Below, piece by piece: positions 9,096 to 17,574 of a DNA stretch of 64,000 nt. Both the position numbers and the translations under genes were made by a program. Location: NCBI RefSeq assembly GCF_012935715.1, contig NZ_CP052860.1:4960001-5024000 (forward strand), given 5' to 3'. The notes beneath the pieces were generated by a model, which saw only the letters and a list, made by a program, of their open reading frames with translations, was not told the origin of the DNA and made no database searches. The first letter of the stretch is position 1. Each line of letters opens with the position of its first letter. This DNA comes from Pseudomonas sp. ADAK13 (lineage in GTDB: Bacteria; Pseudomonadota; Gammaproteobacteria; Pseudomonadales; Pseudomonadaceae).

Positions 9096-10088
9096 ATGGG
9101 TTTAGTGCAGTTTGAATTGAACAACGGCGAACGCCGGGTGGGCGTGGTCGAGGGCGGGCAGGTACGCGAGGTGCAAACCGCGCGCACGGTGCGCGACCTG
9201 GCACTCGCCGCCATCGAGGCCGGCGTCACCTTGCACCAGCAGGTGGAGCGCCTCGGGCTCGGGGCCCGCCACGACTATGCCGAGTTGCTGGCCGGGCAGC
9301 GGATCCTGCCGCCACTGGATCACCCGGACCCGGCGCACATGCTGGTCAGCGGTACCGGCCTGACCCACCTGGGCAGCGCGTCGGCGCGGGACAAAATGCA
9401 CCAGCAGGCCGGTGACGAGAGCGCGATGACCGACAGCATGCGCATCTTCAAATGGGGCGTGGAGGGTGGTAAACCCGCCTCTGGCGAGGTGGGTGTGCAA
9501 CCGGAGTGGTTCTATAAGGGGGATGGCAGCGTCGTGGTGCGCCCGGGTCAGCCGTTCCCGGTGCCGGCATTTGCCGAAGACGCCGGCGAAGAGCCGGAAA
9601 TCGCCGGGCTGTATGTGATTGGCCAGGACCGCAAGCCCTACCGGCTGGGCTACGCGGTGGGCAACGAGTTTTCCGACCATGTGATGGAACGCCAGAATTA
9701 CCTGTACCTGGCCCACTCCAAACTGCGCAGTTGCAGCTACGGGCCCGAGTTGCGTTTGGGTGAACTGCCCCAGCACCTGGCGGGCACCAGTCGCATCGTG
9801 CGCAACGGCGAGGTGCTGTGGCAGAGCGAATTCCTCAGCGGCGAGGCCAACATGTGCCACAGCCTGGAAAACCTTGAATACCACCACTTCAAATACACCC
9901 AGTTCCTGCGCCCGGGGGATGTGCATATCCACTTCTTTGGCACGGCAACCCTGTCGTTTGCCGAAGGCATTCGTACCCGGCCCGGGGATGTATTTGAAAT
10001 CAGCCAGGCCGAATTCGGCGCGCCCTTGATCAACGGCATCGCAGTGGCCGATAGCGTCGTGGCCCCCGCCGGCGTAGGCATTCTTTAA
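9096..10088 (+). CDS. AraD1/XylX-type FAH-family 2-keto-3-deoxy-pentonate dehydratase
   Basis: 330 residues. The C-terminal half is the fumarylacetoacetate hydrolase fold: EPEIAGLYVIGQD with acidic metal ligands, NEFSDHVME, and GDVHIHFFGTATLSFAEGIRTRPGD. Proteins of this type (GguC/AraD1; XylX in the Caulobacter xylose operon) dehydrate 2-keto-3-deoxy-pentonate to 2-oxoglutarate semialdehyde, replacing the DHDPS-like enzyme found in other bacteria. ATG at 9096 is chosen because AGGAG ends 7 nt upstream; the upstream in-frame extension lacks a ribosome site. It lies between the permease and the semialdehyde dehydrogenase, consistent with successive pathway steps. Confidence 0.8.
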   Translation: MGLVQFELNNGERRVGVVEGGQVREVQTARTVRDLALAAIEAGVTLHQQVERLGLGARHDYAELLAGQRILPPLDHPDPAHMLVSGTGLTHLGSASARDKMHQQAGDESAMTDSMRIFKWGVEGGKPASGEVGVQPEWFYKGDGSVVVRPGQPFPVPAFAEDAGEEPEIAGLYVIGQDRKPYRLGYAVGNEFSDHVMERQNYLYLAHSKLRSCSYGPELRLGELPQHLAGTSRIVRNGEVLWQSEFLSGEANMCHSLENLEYHHFKYTQFLRPGDVHIHFFGTATLSFAEGIRTRPGDVFEISQAEFGAPLINGIAVADSVVAPAGVGIL

Positions 10089-10099
10089 AGGAGACAGGC

Positions 10100-11680
10100 A
10101 TGACCCGGATCAGCGGCCACAACTACATCGGCGGCCAGCGCAGCGCGGCCGGCAGCGTCACGCTCCAGAGTGTCGACGCCACCACCGGTGAGGCCTTGCC
10201 CTTTGATTTCTACCAGGCGACGGCGCAGGAAGTCGACGCTGCGGCCAATGCGGCGGCGGCGGCTTACCCGGCCTATCGAAACTTGAGTGCGCAGCATCGC
10301 GCATCGTTCCTGGAGGCGATCGCCGATGAGCTGGACGCCCTTGGCGATGACTTCGTCGCGCTGGTCTGCCGCGAAACGGCATTGCCCGCCGGGCGGATCC
10401 AGGGTGAGCGCGGCCGTACCAGCGGCCAGATGCGGCTGTTCGCCAAAGTGCTGCGTCGAGGTGATTTCTACGGTGCGCGTATCGATCGGGCGTTGCCGGA
10501 CCGGCAGCCTTTGCCACGCCCGGATCTGCGCCAATACCGCATCGGTCTGGGGCCGGTCGCGGTGTTTGGGGCGAGCAATTTTCCCTTGGCCTTTTCCACT
10601 GCCGGTGGCGACACCGCCGCCGCGCTGGCCGCCGGCTGCCCGGTGGTGTTCAAGGCCCACAGCGGCCATATGGCCACCGCCGAGCGGGTGGCCGATGCGA
10701 TCCTGCGGGCGGCCCACACCACCGGCATGCCCGATGGCGTATTCAACATGATCTTCGGCGCCGGTGTGGGGGAAGCGCTGGTCAAGCACCCGGCGATCCT
10801 GGCCGTGGGGTTTACCGGTTCGCTCAAGGGCGGCCGAGCCCTGTGTGATATGGCGGCCGCGCGCCCGCAACCGATCCCGGTGTTTGCCGAGATGTCCAGC
10901 ATCAACCCGGTTATCGTCCTGCCCCAGGCCCTGCAAGACCGGGCAGGCACCGTCGCCCGCGACCTGGTCGCCTCAGTGGTACAAGGCTGCGGCCAGTTCT
11001 GCACCAATCCGGGCCTGGTGATCGGGATTGCGTCGCCTGCGTTCCGTGCATTCATCCATCAGGTCGCTCAGTTAATGGGCGGCCAACCGGCACAAACCAT
11101 GCTCAACGCAGGCACGTTAAGCAGCTATGGCAAAGGCCTGCAAAAGCTTCACGCCCACCCTGGCATTGAACACCTGGCTGGCCAGGCGCAAGCCGGCAAC
11201 CAGGCGCAGCCCCAGCTGTTTGAAGCGGATGCCAGCCTGCTGATCAACGGCGATGAAGTGCTGCAGGAGGAAGTGTTCGGCCCCACCACGGTCTTTGTGG
11301 CGGTCGCCGACCAGGTGCAACTGAGTGCCGCGTTACACGGCCTGCACGGCCAACTGACGGCGACAATCATTGGCGAGCCGGCCGACTTCGCGCAGTTCAG
11401 CGAATTGACACCGCTGCTGGAACAGAAAGTCGGCCGCATCCTGCTCAACGGCTACCCCACGGGCGTCGAGGTGTGTGATGCGATGGTCCATGGCGGGCCT
11501 TACCCGGCGACTTCAGATGCTCGCGGCACCTCGGTAGGCAGCCTGGCGATCGATCGTTTCCTGCGACCTGTGTGCTTTCAAAATTACCCTGATAGCCTGC
11601 TTCCCGACGCACTGAAGAATGCCAACCCGTTGCGCATTCAGCGTCTGGTGGATGGGCAGCCGTCTCGCGAGGCGCTGTAA
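10100..11680 (+). CDS. 2-oxoglutarate semialdehyde dehydrogenase (aldehyde dehydrogenase superfamily)
   Basis: 526 residues, the longer aldehyde dehydrogenase class used for 2,5-dioxovalerate. Visible motifs are FGASNFPLAFSTAGGD (cofactor-binding loop), VGFTGSLKGGRAL, the catalytic glutamate in FAEMSSINPV and the catalytic cysteine in QGCGQFCTNPG. It oxidises 2-oxoglutarate semialdehyde to 2-oxoglutarate, the last step of the non-phosphorylative pentose route. The ATG has AAAGGAGA upstream and follows the FAH-family gene by 11 bp, so the two are one transcript. Confidence 0.87.
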   Translation: MTRISGHNYIGGQRSAAGSVTLQSVDATTGEALPFDFYQATAQEVDAAANAAAAAYPAYRNLSAQHRASFLEAIADELDALGDDFVALVCRETALPAGRIQGERGRTSGQMRLFAKVLRRGDFYGARIDRALPDRQPLPRPDLRQYRIGLGPVAVFGASNFPLAFSTAGGDTAAALAAGCPVVFKAHSGHMATAERVADAILRAAHTTGMPDGVFNMIFGAGVGEALVKHPAILAVGFTGSLKGGRALCDMAAARPQPIPVFAEMSSINPVIVLPQALQDRAGTVARDLVASVVQGCGQFCTNPGLVIGIASPAFRAFIHQVAQLMGGQPAQTMLNAGTLSSYGKGLQKLHAHPGIEHLAGQAQAGNQAQPQLFEADASLLINGDEVLQEEVFGPTTVFVAVADQVQLSAALHGLHGQLTATIIGEPADFAQFSELTPLLEQKVGRILLNGYPTGVEVCDAMVHGGPYPATSDARGTSVGSLAIDRFLRPVCFQNYPDSLLPDALKNANPLRIQRLVDGQPSREAL

Positions 11681-11719
11681 CCCTTACCCTCTGAAAACAA
11701 CCAGAACGCAGGAGGTTTC

Positions 11720-12595
11720 ATGTCGTGGACCGCAGTGACACCGCACCGGGCCCGGTTGGGCGAAGGCCCGTTCTGGGACGTGCCGGACCAGGCGCTGTAT
11801 TGGGTGGACATCATCGGCCAGCAGGCGTTGCGCCTGCAGGGCGGGCAACTGCGCACCTGGCAACTGCCGGAGCCCGTCTCGGCCTTTATCCCGTGTGCAA
11901 GCGGCGACGCATTGGTGACCCTGAGCAGCGGCGTGTATCGGCTCGACCTCAATTCGGCGCCGACCGATCCACGCCTGACCTTGCTCTGCGTCGCCGACCC
12001 GCAACCGGGCAACCGTGCCAACGAAGCCCGTTGCGATGCCCGGGGCCGGCTGTGGCTGGGCACCATGCAGAACAACATCGGCGCCCAGGGTGAAGACCTG
12101 CCGGTACTGCGGCGTTCCGGCGGCTTGTTCCGGGTGGATGTCGACGGGCAGGTCACGCCGTTGCTGCAAGGCCTGGGGATTCCCAACACCTTGTTGTGGA
12201 ACGACGAAGCCACCCACGTGAATTTTGGCGACAGCCTGGACGGCACGCTGTATCGACACGCGATCACCGACGCTGGGCAGCTCGCACCCGCAGAATCCTG
12301 GTTTGGGCCTCACCCGCGCGGTGGCCCGGACGGCTCGGCCATGGACGCCGAAGGCTATCTCTGGAACGCCCGCTGGGACGGCAGTTGCCTGCTCCGGTTG
12401 ACGCCGGGTGGCGAAGTCGACCGCGTGATCGAGCTGCCGGTCAGCCGGCCCACCAGTTGCGTGTTCGCAGGCCCTGACCTCAAGACCTTGTACATCACCA
12501 GTGCCGCCAGCCCCCTGAATCACCCGCTGGACGGCGCGGTACTGGCGATCGAGGTCGATGTGCCGGGGAAAATCTGCCACCGGTTTGCAGGATAA
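11720..12595 (+). CDS. SMP-30/gluconolactonase-family sugar lactonase (L-arabinolactonase-like)
   Basis: 291 residues forming the six-bladed SMP-30/regucalcin propeller. Metal ligands are visible as the glutamate in RLGEGPFWD (about residue 15), the asparagine-rich NRANEARCDARGRLWLGTM, the asparagine in GIPNTLLWN and the aspartate in GPDGSAMDAEGYLWNARWDG. It hydrolyses the aldono-lactone made by the sugar dehydrogenase to the free acid. AGGAGG precedes the ATG. Its position between the semialdehyde dehydrogenase and the arabinose-binding protein ties it to pentose oxidation. Confidence 0.85.
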   Translation: MSWTAVTPHRARLGEGPFWDVPDQALYWVDIIGQQALRLQGGQLRTWQLPEPVSAFIPCASGDALVTLSSGVYRLDLNSAPTDPRLTLLCVADPQPGNRANEARCDARGRLWLGTMQNNIGAQGEDLPVLRRSGGLFRVDVDGQVTPLLQGLGIPNTLLWNDEATHVNFGDSLDGTLYRHAITDAGQLAPAESWFGPHPRGGPDGSAMDAEGYLWNARWDGSCLLRLTPGGEVDRVIELPVSRPTSCVFAGPDLKTLYITSAASPLNHPLDGAVLAIEVDVPGKICHRFAG

Positions 12596-12651
12596 CCCCC
12601 GGGCTACACCGCTGTTCAACGTACTCAAAAACAACAACAAGGAGTCACCCT

Positions 12652-13656
12652 ATGAAACGTCGTCGTGGTATCCGTTCGCTGTGCTGCGCCGCTGTGGCGG
12701 TCTCGGCCGTCAGCCTCAGCAGCCTGTTGCTGGCTGCAGAACCGGTGAAGATCGGTTTTCTGGTCAAGCAGGCCGAAGAGCCCTGGTTCCAGACCGAATG
12801 GGCTTTCGCCGAAAAAGCCGGCAAGGACAAAGGCTTTGAAGTGATCAAGATCGCCGTGCCCGACGGCGAGAAAACCCTCTCGGCCATCGACAGCCTGGCC
12901 GCCAATGGTGCCAAGGGCTTTGTGATTTGCCCGCCGGACGTGTCCCTCGGCCCGGCCATCATGGCCAAGGCCAAAGCCAACGGCTTGAAAGTGATTGCCG
13001 TGGATGACCGTTTTGTCGATGCCAAGGGCAACTTCATGGAGGACGTGCCTTACCTGGGCATGGCTGCTTTTGAAGTCGGCGAGAAGCAGGGCAGCGCCAT
13101 GGCCACCGAAGCGAAAAAACGCGGCTGGGACTGGAAAGACACCTACGCGGTGATCAACACCTACAACGAACTCGACACCGGCAAAAAACGCACCGACGGT
13201 TCGGTCAAGTCCCTGAAAGCGGCGGGTATCCCGGACGACCACATTCTGTTCGCCGCCCTCAAGACCCTCGACGTCCCCGGCAGCATGGACGCCACCAACT
13301 CGGCGCTGGTGAAACTGCCCGGCGGCGCGAAAAACCTGATCATCGGCGGCATGAATGACAACACCGTGCTTGGCGGCGTGCGTGCGACAGAAAGCGCCGG
13401 CTTTGCCGCCGCCAATGTCATCGGTATCGGCATCAACGGCACCGACGCCATCGGCGAGTTGAAGAAAGCCAACAGCGGCTTCTTCGGTTCCATGCTGCCC
13501 AGCCCGCACATCGAGGGCTACAACACCGCGAGCATGATGTTCGAGTGGGTCACCACCGGTAAGGAACCCCCGAAGTACACGGCGATGGACGAGGTGACGC
13601 TGATCACCCGCGAGAACTTCAAGCAGGAGCTGGAAAAGATCGGTCTGTGGAACTGA
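12652..13656 (+). CDS. araF: L-arabinose ABC transporter, periplasmic binding protein AraF
   Basis: 334 residues with a signal peptide ending near LLLAAEP. The mature protein closely resembles E. coli AraF: KIGFLVKQAEEPWFQTEW holds the Lys, Glu and Trp sugar ligands. AVDDRFVDAKG holds the paired aspartates, NELDTGKKRTDGS the hinge region, and GGMNDNTVLGGVRATE and IGINGTDAIGELKK the second-lobe Asn/Asp ligands. It delivers L-arabinose (and probably D-galactose or related pentoses) to AraGH. AAGGAG lies upstream of the ATG. First gene of the araFGH transport unit. Confidence 0.92.
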   Translation: MKRRRGIRSLCCAAVAVSAVSLSSLLLAAEPVKIGFLVKQAEEPWFQTEWAFAEKAGKDKGFEVIKIAVPDGEKTLSAIDSLAANGAKGFVICPPDVSLGPAIMAKAKANGLKVIAVDDRFVDAKGNFMEDVPYLGMAAFEVGEKQGSAMATEAKKRGWDWKDTYAVINTYNELDTGKKRTDGSVKSLKAAGIPDDHILFAALKTLDVPGSMDATNSALVKLPGGAKNLIIGGMNDNTVLGGVRATESAGFAAANVIGIGINGTDAIGELKKANSGFFGSMLPSPHIEGYNTASMMFEWVTTGKEPPKYTAMDEVTLITRENFKQELEKIGLWN

Positions 13657-13720
13657 AGACCGCTGGCGTTCCCCGGCGGCCCTGCTGACAGGGCTGCCTG
13701 ACCTGTGTGAAGAGGTGCTT

Positions 13721-15262
13721 ATGCACGCGCAACTGAAACAACCCGACAGTGCCGGCGCCAGCCTGTGCTTCAACGGCATCGGCAAGACGTTTCCCGGGGT
13801 CAAGGCGCTGGATGGCATCAGCTTCAGCGCCCACCCCGGACAGGTCCACGCCTTGATGGGCGAGAACGGCGCCGGCAAATCCACGCTGCTGAAAATCCTT
13901 GGCGGCGCGTACGTACCGAGCAGCGGCAGCGTGCAGATCGGCGCACACACCATGGCCTTCAAGTGCGCGGCGGACAGCATCGCCAATGGCGTCGCGGTGA
14001 TCCACCAGGAGTTGCACCTGGTGCCGGAAATGAGCGTGGCCGAAAACCTGTTCCTCGGGCATTTGCCGGCCAGCTTTGGCTTGATCAATCGCAGTGCGTT
14101 GCGCCAGCAGGCGTTGGCGTGCCTCAAGGGCCTGGCGGATGAAATCGACCCCCAGGAGAAAGTCGGGCGGCTGTCCCTGGGCCAGCGCCAGTTGGTGGAA
14201 ATCGCCAAGGCACTGTCTCATGGCGCTCATGTGATTGCCTTCGACGAACCCACTAGCAGCCTGTCGGCGCGGGAGATCGACCGCCTGATGGCAATCATCG
14301 GGCGCTTGCGGGACGAAGGCAAAGTGGTGCTGTACGTGTCCCATCGCATGGAAGAGGTGTTCCGTATCTGCAACGCGGTGACGGTGTTCAAGGACGGTCG
14401 CTACGTACGCACCTTCGAGGACATGAGCACGCTGACCCATGATCAGTTGGTGACCTGCATGGTCGGTCGCGACATTCAGGACATCTACGATTACCGCCCC
14501 CGCGCTCGGGGTGCGGTGGCGCTCAAGGTCACTGGCCTGCTGGGCCGCGGCTTGCGTGAGCCCGTGAGTTTCGAGGCCCACCAGGGCGAGATTCTCGGCC
14601 TGTTCGGGCTGGTGGGCGCCGGGCGCACCGAGTTGTTGCGGCTGCTGGGTGGCCTGGAGCGCACGACCGCCGGCGGTCTTGACCTGTGCGGCACGGCCCT
14701 GCGCCTGCGCTCACCCCGTGACGCCATCGATGCCGGCATCTTGCTGTGCCCCGAGGACCGCAAGAAGGAGGGCATCGTGCCGCTGTCCAGCGTCGCCGAG
14801 AACATCAATATCAGCGCGCGCGGTGCACATTCGCGCTTTGGCTGGTTGTTGCGCGGCCGTTGGGAGAAGCACAACGCCGCCACGCAGATCAAGGCGCTCA
14901 AGGTCAAGACACCCACGGCGGCGCAGAAGATCATGTACCTGTCCGGCGGTAATCAGCAGAAGGCCATTCTCGGTCGGTGGCTGTCGATGCCGATGAAAGT
15001 GCTGCTGCTGGACGAGCCCACCCGGGGCATCGACATCGGCGCCAAGGCCGAGATTTACCAGATCATCCACGACCTTGCGGCTCGCGGGATTGCGGTGATT
15101 GTGGTGTCCAGCGACCTGATGGAAGTGATGGGGATTTCCGACCGGATCCTGGTGCTGTGTGAAGGCGCAATGCGCGGCGAAATGCTGCGCGAACACGCGA
15201 ATGAATCCAACCTGCTGCAAATGGCCCTGCCGCGCCAACGCGCCGACGGCCAGGGGAACTGA
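13721..15262 (+). CDS. araG: L-arabinose ABC transporter, ATP-binding protein AraG
   Basis: Two fused nucleotide-binding domains, about 513 residues. The first has GENGAGKST (Walker A), LSLGQRQLVE (signature) and VIAFDEPTSS (Walker B). The second has the degenerate GLVGAGRTELL typical of sugar importers, LSGGNQQKAIL and LLLDEPTRGID. This tandem layout with one weak site is the rule for the RbsA/AraG/XylG class. ATG at 13721 is chosen over the GTG at 13715 because the AGAGG ribosome site would abut the GTG. It powers uptake through AraH. Confidence 0.92.
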   Translation: MHAQLKQPDSAGASLCFNGIGKTFPGVKALDGISFSAHPGQVHALMGENGAGKSTLLKILGGAYVPSSGSVQIGAHTMAFKCAADSIANGVAVIHQELHLVPEMSVAENLFLGHLPASFGLINRSALRQQALACLKGLADEIDPQEKVGRLSLGQRQLVEIAKALSHGAHVIAFDEPTSSLSAREIDRLMAIIGRLRDEGKVVLYVSHRMEEVFRICNAVTVFKDGRYVRTFEDMSTLTHDQLVTCMVGRDIQDIYDYRPRARGAVALKVTGLLGRGLREPVSFEAHQGEILGLFGLVGAGRTELLRLLGGLERTTAGGLDLCGTALRLRSPRDAIDAGILLCPEDRKKEGIVPLSSVAENINISARGAHSRFGWLLRGRWEKHNAATQIKALKVKTPTAAQKIMYLSGGNQQKAILGRWLSMPMKVLLLDEPTRGIDIGAKAEIYQIIHDLAARGIAVIVVSSDLMEVMGISDRILVLCEGAMRGEMLREHANESNLLQMALPRQRADGQGN

Positions 15263-15272
15263 CGAGGTGACT

Positions 15273-16241
15273 ATGACAAGCCAAAACACTGCTTTGCCTA
15301 CGGCGCGCAAGCCCCTGGACCTGCGCAGCCTGCTGGACAACTGGGCGATGCTGTTGGCAGCGGTGGGGATCTTCGTGCTCTGCACCTTGCTGATCGACAA
15401 CTTCCTGTCGCCGCTCAACATGCGCGGCCTGGGGCTGGCGATCTCCACCACCGGGATTGCCGCGTGCACCATGCTGTATTGCCTGGCGTCCGGGCATTTC
15501 GACCTGTCCGTGGGCTCGGTGATTGCCTGCGCCGGGGTGGTAGCGGCGATCGTGATGCGCGACACCGACAGCGTTTTTCTGGGTATCGGTGCAGCGCTGC
15601 TGATGGGCCTGGTGGTGGGGTTGATCAACGGAATCGTGATCGCCAAGCTGCGGGTGAATGCGCTGATCACCACGCTGGCGACCATGCAGATCGTGCGCGG
15701 GCTGGCCTATATCTTTGCCAATGGCAAGGCGGTAGGTGTGTCCCAGGATTCGTTCTTTGTCTTTGGCAACGGCCAGTTGTTGGGTGTGCCGGTGCCGATC
15801 CTGATCACCATCGTGTGCTTCCTGTTCTTCGGCTGGCTGCTCAACTACACCACCTACGGGCGCAACACCATGGCCATCGGCGGCAACCCGGAAGCGGCGT
15901 TGCTGGCGGGTGTGAACGTGGATCGCACCAAGATCATCATCTTCGCCGTGCACGGCGTGATTGGCGCCCTGGCCGGCGTGATCCTGGCCTCGCGCATGAC
16001 CTCCGGCCAGCCGATGATTGGCCAGGGTTTTGAGTTGACGGTGATTTCTGCCTGCGTGCTGGGCGGGGTGTCGTTGAGCGGCGGGGTTGGCATGATTCGC
16101 CATGTGATTGCCGGGGTGCTGATCCTGGCGATCATCGAGAATGCGATGAACCTGAAGAACATCGATACCTTCTACCAGTATGTGATCCGGGGCTCGATCC
16201 TGCTGCTGGCCGTGGTGATCGACCGCATGAAACAACGTTGA
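15273..16241 (+). CDS. araH: L-arabinose ABC transporter, permease AraH
   Basis: 322 residues with 8-10 hydrophobic helices. The characteristic permease segments are GHFDLSVGSVIACAGVVAAI, GLINGIVIAKLRVNALITTLATMQIVRGLAYI and VISACVLGGVSLSGGVGMI, the last being the EAA-like cytoplasmic loop region of sugar permeases. The ATG at 15273 has GAGGTGA just upstream; the open frame extends back into araG but that part is not coding. It forms the membrane channel for the AraF-delivered sugar. Last gene of the plus-strand operon; a hairpin follows at 16249-16280. Confidence 0.92.
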   Translation: MTSQNTALPTARKPLDLRSLLDNWAMLLAAVGIFVLCTLLIDNFLSPLNMRGLGLAISTTGIAACTMLYCLASGHFDLSVGSVIACAGVVAAIVMRDTDSVFLGIGAALLMGLVVGLINGIVIAKLRVNALITTLATMQIVRGLAYIFANGKAVGVSQDSFFVFGNGQLLGVPVPILITIVCFLFFGWLLNYTTYGRNTMAIGGNPEAALLAGVNVDRTKIIIFAVHGVIGALAGVILASRMTSGQPMIGQGFELTVISACVLGGVSLSGGVGMIRHVIAGVLILAIIENAMNLKNIDTFYQYVIRGSILLLAVVIDRMKQR

Positions 16242-16248
16242 TCCCTGT

Positions 16249-16280
16249 GGGAGCTGCCGCGCTGAAGCCCGGCAGCTCCC
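16249..16280. terminator. Hairpin between convergent araH and galM
   Basis: Inverted repeat GGGAGCTGCCG ... CGGCAGCTCCC with a 10-nt loop, in the 45-bp gap between the converging stops. It is of the REP-palindrome type and could serve both strands as a terminator; no T-run follows. Confidence 0.5.
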
Positions 16281-16286
16281 ATCGGT

Positions 16287-17435
16287 TTACTCGGCGGAGA
16301 ATTTCAGCACGGTGTTATGGGTGTAGGTCTGGCCAGGGTCGAGGCGGGTGGAAGGGAAGTTCGGCTGGTTGGGCGCGTCGGGGTAGTGCTGGGTTTCCAG
16401 GGTAAACGCGCTCCAGTGGGCGTAAGGCTTGCCACCCTTGCCCTTGAGCGAGCCGTCGAGGAAGTTGCTGGTATAGAACTGCACGCCCGGCTCACTGGTA
16501 TAGAGTTGCAAGCGGCGGCCGGACTGCGGGTCGCTCACCTCGACGGCCACTTTGCCCACATCGCCCTGGGTATCCAGCACCCAGTTGAAGTCAAAGCCTC
16601 CTTGTTTCGGTTCGGCGAATTTCAGCTGGGGATGATCGTCCTTGATGTGCTGGCCGATGGCGGTGGGTTTGAGAAAGTCCATCGGTGTACCGGCGACCGG
16701 GGCCAGCTCGCCGGTGGGAATCAAGGTGCTGTTGACCGGGGTGTAATGGCTGGCATGCAGGGTGGCCAGCTGTTTGAGCACGTCACCGTTACCGGCGCCG
16801 GCGAGGTTGAAGTAACTGTGGTTGGTGAGGTTCAGCACCGTGGGTTTGTCGGTGGTGGCCTTGTAGTCGATGTGCAGCTCGTTTTTGTCGTTCAGACTAT
16901 AAGTGACGTCGACTTTGAGGTTGCCGGGAAACCCCATCTCACCGTCCTTCGACAGGTAGCTCAAGGTCACGCCCACCGAATCCTTTTGTTTGACGGGCTG
17001 GGCTTTCCACACGTGCTTGTCGAAGCCCTGGGCGCCGCCATGCAACGAGTTCGGCCCGTCGTTGAGGGGCACCTGGAAGTGCTTGCCGTCCAGTTCGAAC
17101 GCGCCCTTGGCCAGGCGGTTGCCAAACCGGCCGATGGTCGCACCAAAGAACGCAGTGCCGGCCTGATAGCCCTGGACGTTATCGAAGCCCAGTACCACGT
17201 CGGCGAACTGACCGTGTTTGTCCGGTACCTTGAGCGACTGCAATACAGCGCCGTAGGTGATGACCGTGGCTTGCATGCCATGGCTGTTACGCAACACGTA
17301 CTGCTCGACGGCGGTGCCGTCATTGGTCTTGCCGAAAGGTTTGTGTTCGCTGGACAGGCCAGCGGCATGAGCGCCAAGGCTGGCCATCGCCAGGGAGAGG
17401 CCAAGGCTGGTAAGCAGGAATCGGGATTGCCGCAT
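16287..17435 (-). CDS. galM: Aldose 1-epimerase, periplasmic
   Basis: 382 residues. A signal peptide (residues 1-24, ending GAHA) precedes a galactose mutarotase domain with the substrate arginine motif GRFGNRLAKGAF, the catalytic histidine in NLTNHSYFNLAG (H206) and the catalytic glutamate in YTSEPGVQFYTSN (E315). It interconverts the alpha and beta anomers of aldoses in the periplasm, supplying the anomer preferred by AraF or the sugar dehydrogenase. Its promoter holds the AAATAGT-TCG-ACTATTT palindrome, so it is probably co-regulated with the divergent SDR gene and the dehydratase/permease pair. Confidence 0.9.
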   Translation of the reverse strand: MRQSRFLLTSLGLSLAMASLGAHAAGLSSEHKPFGKTNDGTAVEQYVLRNSHGMQATVITYGAVLQSLKVPDKHGQFADVVLGFDNVQGYQAGTAFFGATIGRFGNRLAKGAFELDGKHFQVPLNDGPNSLHGGAQGFDKHVWKAQPVKQKDSVGVTLSYLSKDGEMGFPGNLKVDVTYSLNDKNELHIDYKATTDKPTVLNLTNHSYFNLAGAGNGDVLKQLATLHASHYTPVNSTLIPTGELAPVAGTPMDFLKPTAIGQHIKDDHPQLKFAEPKQGGFDFNWVLDTQGDVGKVAVEVSDPQSGRRLQLYTSEPGVQFYTSNFLDGSLKGKGGKPYAHWSAFTLETQHYPDAPNQPNFPSTRLDPGQTYTHNTVLKFSAE

Positions 17436-17464
17436 GACAGAGCTACCTTTTATTGTTGTTGATT

Positions 17465-17481
17465 AAATAGTTCGACTATTT
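17465..17481. promoter_or_regulatory. Operator candidate between galM and the SDR sugar dehydrogenase
   Basis: A perfect 7-bp inverted repeat, AAATAGT-TCG-ACTATTT, preceded by TTGTTGATT. The same left flank and core occur at 7640-7660 in the other divergent promoter of the pentose locus. It lies about 30 bp upstream of galM and 94 bp upstream of the SDR start. Confidence 0.55.
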
Positions 17482-17574
17482 ATTGTATTTAGATCACATG
17501 CAGTGCTGATATATAGACATAAACGCGAAATTTGCAATATAAAATAAGACTAAATGGATCGGAGTGACCGTCAC

